NCBI GenBank assembly: GCA_964583185.1
Contig: CAZOVL010000119.1
Coordinates: 1-6,401, forward strand
DNA from: Bacteroides_E sp964583185
GTDB taxonomy: Bacteria; Bacteroidota; Bacteroidia; Bacteroidales; Bacteroidaceae
Direction of reading: 5' to 3'
Length of the DNA stretch: 6,401 nt
Of this stretch, positions 5,085 to 6,401 are shown one piece after another; position 1 is the stretch's first letter; every line of letters starts with the position of its first letter. The notes below the pieces were generated by a model. The model was not told where the DNA came from. It did no database searches and was given only the letters and a program-made list of their open reading frames with translations. The translations under genes and the position numbers were made by a program.

Positions 5085-6401
5085 ATGAAAATAAGATATA
5101 TAGTCTCTTTTCTTTTCTTCTTTTCCTTTTCTTTTCTTTTCTCAAGAAACGATTTTCAATTTCGTCATTTTACTGTGGAGGATGGGTTACCTTCAAATAG
5201 TGTTAGGGCAATAGTTCAAGATAAAACAGGTTTTATTTGGATTGGAACAGATGAAGGATTAGTTCGTTATGATGGTAAGAGAGTAAAGACGTTTAGAGAT
5301 AATTCATTAGATAATAGTGTAGTTGAAATAGGTTCAGTAATGTCTTTGTTAGATGTTGAGGATAATTTATGGATAGGAACAGATAAAGGAGTTTATATAT
5401 ATAATTATATAAAAACAAGCTTTAGTTTCTTTAGTATTAAGACAACCAATGGTGTTTCTATTGAGACAACGGTTAATAATGTTGTAATTGATAAGAATGA
5501 AAACTTATGGTTTTCAACTTATGGACAGGGGATTTTTCGATATAATTTGGCAACAGATGAATTATTGCAGTATGATTTTCAACAAACTTCAGGAGTAGTC
5601 CAAGCTGTGTATGTAGATAGCAAACAGAAGGTTTGGGCTATTTCATCACAAGAAAATAAGATTCTTTTTTTTCTTGATAATATTGATAATCAATTTAAAC
5701 CATTTAGCCTTTATAGGAAAGGAAGCGAAGAGTTTGTTCCGAAATCATTGACTATGTACGAAGACTCATTTGGGCGTTTTTTTTTAGGAACATGGGATGA
5801 AGGTTTGTTAGAAGTAAATAAGCAATCAGGACAAGTAAAATCTTTCTTAGAGCCTATGGTTGATGGAGTATTACATATTCACTCTATTTTGGAATATAAA
5901 CCAGGTCTCTTGTTAATTGGATCTGATGATGGATTAAGTCTTTTTGATTTAAGATCAAAAACACACATTTTATATACTTACGATGAAACTTCATCTAAAT
6001 CACTATCTAATCAATTTGTTTATCCTATAATTAGAGATCATGAAGGTGGCCTTTGGATTGGTACGTACTATGGAGGAGTAAATTACGTCTCTCCACAGAG
6101 TAGTCTCTTTCAGAATTATATAAATTCAAAATTTTATAATTCTGTTGCAGGTAATATAATTGGACGATTTTGTGAAGATAAAGACAACAACATTTGGATA
6201 GCTACTGATGATGGAGGTTTATCCTGTTTTTTTCCAGATGAAGAAAGATTTGAAAATTATATTGCCCAAGAAAAAGGTTTATCTTATCATAATGTTCATG
6301 CTTTATGTATGGATGACGATGAATTGTGGATTGGAACATATACGGGAGGATTGAATATCCTGAATATTAAAACGGGTAAGTTCAGATATTATACGAGTGA
6401 T
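5085..6401 (+). CDS. Sensor region of a probable hybrid two-component system regulator (HTCS), 3' end outside the window
   Basis: An open frame runs from ATG 5085 to the last base of the window without a stop, giving 439 residues. It begins with a phenylalanine-rich signal peptide (about residues 1-20) and then the hallmark opening of HTCS sensors: FRHFTVEDGLPSNSV followed by Reg_prop blades with WIGT-type motifs. Blade signatures are seen at residues 52-55 (WIGT), 96-99 (WIGT), 142-145 (WFST), 183-185 (degenerate VWA region), 233-236 (FLGT), 277-280 (LIGS), 324-327 (WIGT), 371-374 (WIAT) and 415-418 (WIGT). Complete HTCS proteins are about 1300-1400 residues: two seven-bladed periplasmic propellers, a Y_Y_Y domain, a membrane helix, histidine kinase, receiver and AraC-type DNA-binding domains. 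Only the first propeller and the start of the second are visible here, so a classical kinase or another Reg_prop protein is not excluded. Divergent placement next to a CAZyme operon supports control of that operon by a glycan-derived ligand. Confidence 0.88.
   Translation, partial: MKIRYIVSFLFFFSFSFLFSRNDFQFRHFTVEDGLPSNSVRAIVQDKTGFIWIGTDEGLVRYDGKRVKTFRDNSLDNSVVEIGSVMSLLDVEDNLWIGTDKGVYIYNYIKTSFSFFSIKTTNGVSIETTVNNVVIDKNENLWFSTYGQGIFRYNLATDELLQYDFQQTSGVVQAVYVDSKQKVWAISSQENKILFFLDNIDNQFKPFSLYRKGSEEFVPKSLTMYEDSFGRFFLGTWDEGLLEVNKQSGQVKSFLEPMVDGVLHIHSILEYKPGLLLIGSDDGLSLFDLRSKTHILYTYDETSSKSLSNQFVYPIIRDHEGGLWIGTYYGGVNYVSPQSSLFQNYINSKFYNSVAGNIIGRFCEDKDNNIWIATDDGGLSCFFPDEERFENYIAQEKGLSYHNVHALCMDDDELWIGTYTGGLNILNIKTGKFRYYTSD
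5104..5143 (+). repeat. 40-base pure pyrimidine tract with TTTTC repeats inside the HTCS signal peptide
   Basis: Positions 5104-5143 contain only C and T. They include two TTTTC units at 5108-5117 and three at 5127-5141. The tract encodes residues 7-20, the hydrophobic core of the signal peptide, so Phe, Ser and Leu codons explain part of the bias. The unit is five bases long, so gain or loss of one unit would shift the reading frame near the start of the gene. Confidence 0.8.

Overview
The window looks like part of a polysaccharide or glycoconjugate utilisation locus from an AT-rich member of the Bacteroidota, most likely Bacteroidales. The main pointers are a two-component-type sensor with Reg_prop repeats (the start of a probable hybrid two-component regulator), a secreted GH127-family enzyme with the C-terminal discoidin-like domain common in Bacteroides-type CAZymes, the lack of Shine-Dalgarno sequences, and promoter-like TTTG / TAnnTTTG motifs. 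The genus cannot be fixed from this sequence, and no SusC/SusD pair lies inside the window.

Layout. Positions 1-130 are non-coding. They hold a striking GC-rich array of near-palindromes on an exact 22-bp period, which lies 3' of the first gene. Two genes run on the minus strand as a tight pair: a GH127 (DUF1680) glycosidase (4808 down to 2400) followed 7 bp later by a secreted serine hydrolase of peptidase family S9 with a DPP IV-type propeller (2392 down to 131). A 276-bp AT-rich divergent intergenic region (4809-5084) separates them from a plus-strand gene starting at 5085. That gene runs off the right edge without a stop: 439 residues of signal peptide plus Reg_prop beta-propeller blades, the usual N-terminal half of a hybrid two-component system (HTCS).

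How it may work together. The HTCS sensor would bind a released oligosaccharide in the periplasm and control the divergent enzyme pair. The intergenic region carries a direct repeat with 21-bp spacing, a hexamer tandem repeat and a candidate Bacteroidota-type promoter facing the GH127 gene. The enzyme pair would remove a beta-linked furanose (beta-L-arabinofuranose, or a related sugar such as aceric acid) and hydrolyse a peptide or ester bond in the same substrate. A testable idea is that the substrate is a plant hydroxyproline-rich glycoprotein such as extensin, whose beta-L-arabinofuranosyl chains sit on hydroxyproline. This is inference; the S9 enzyme lacks some of the classical DPP IV specificity residues.

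The most unexplained signals are the 22-bp palindromic array at the left edge, the 21-bp-spaced direct repeat in the divergent promoter, and a slippage-prone pyrimidine tract inside the signal peptide of the regulator.
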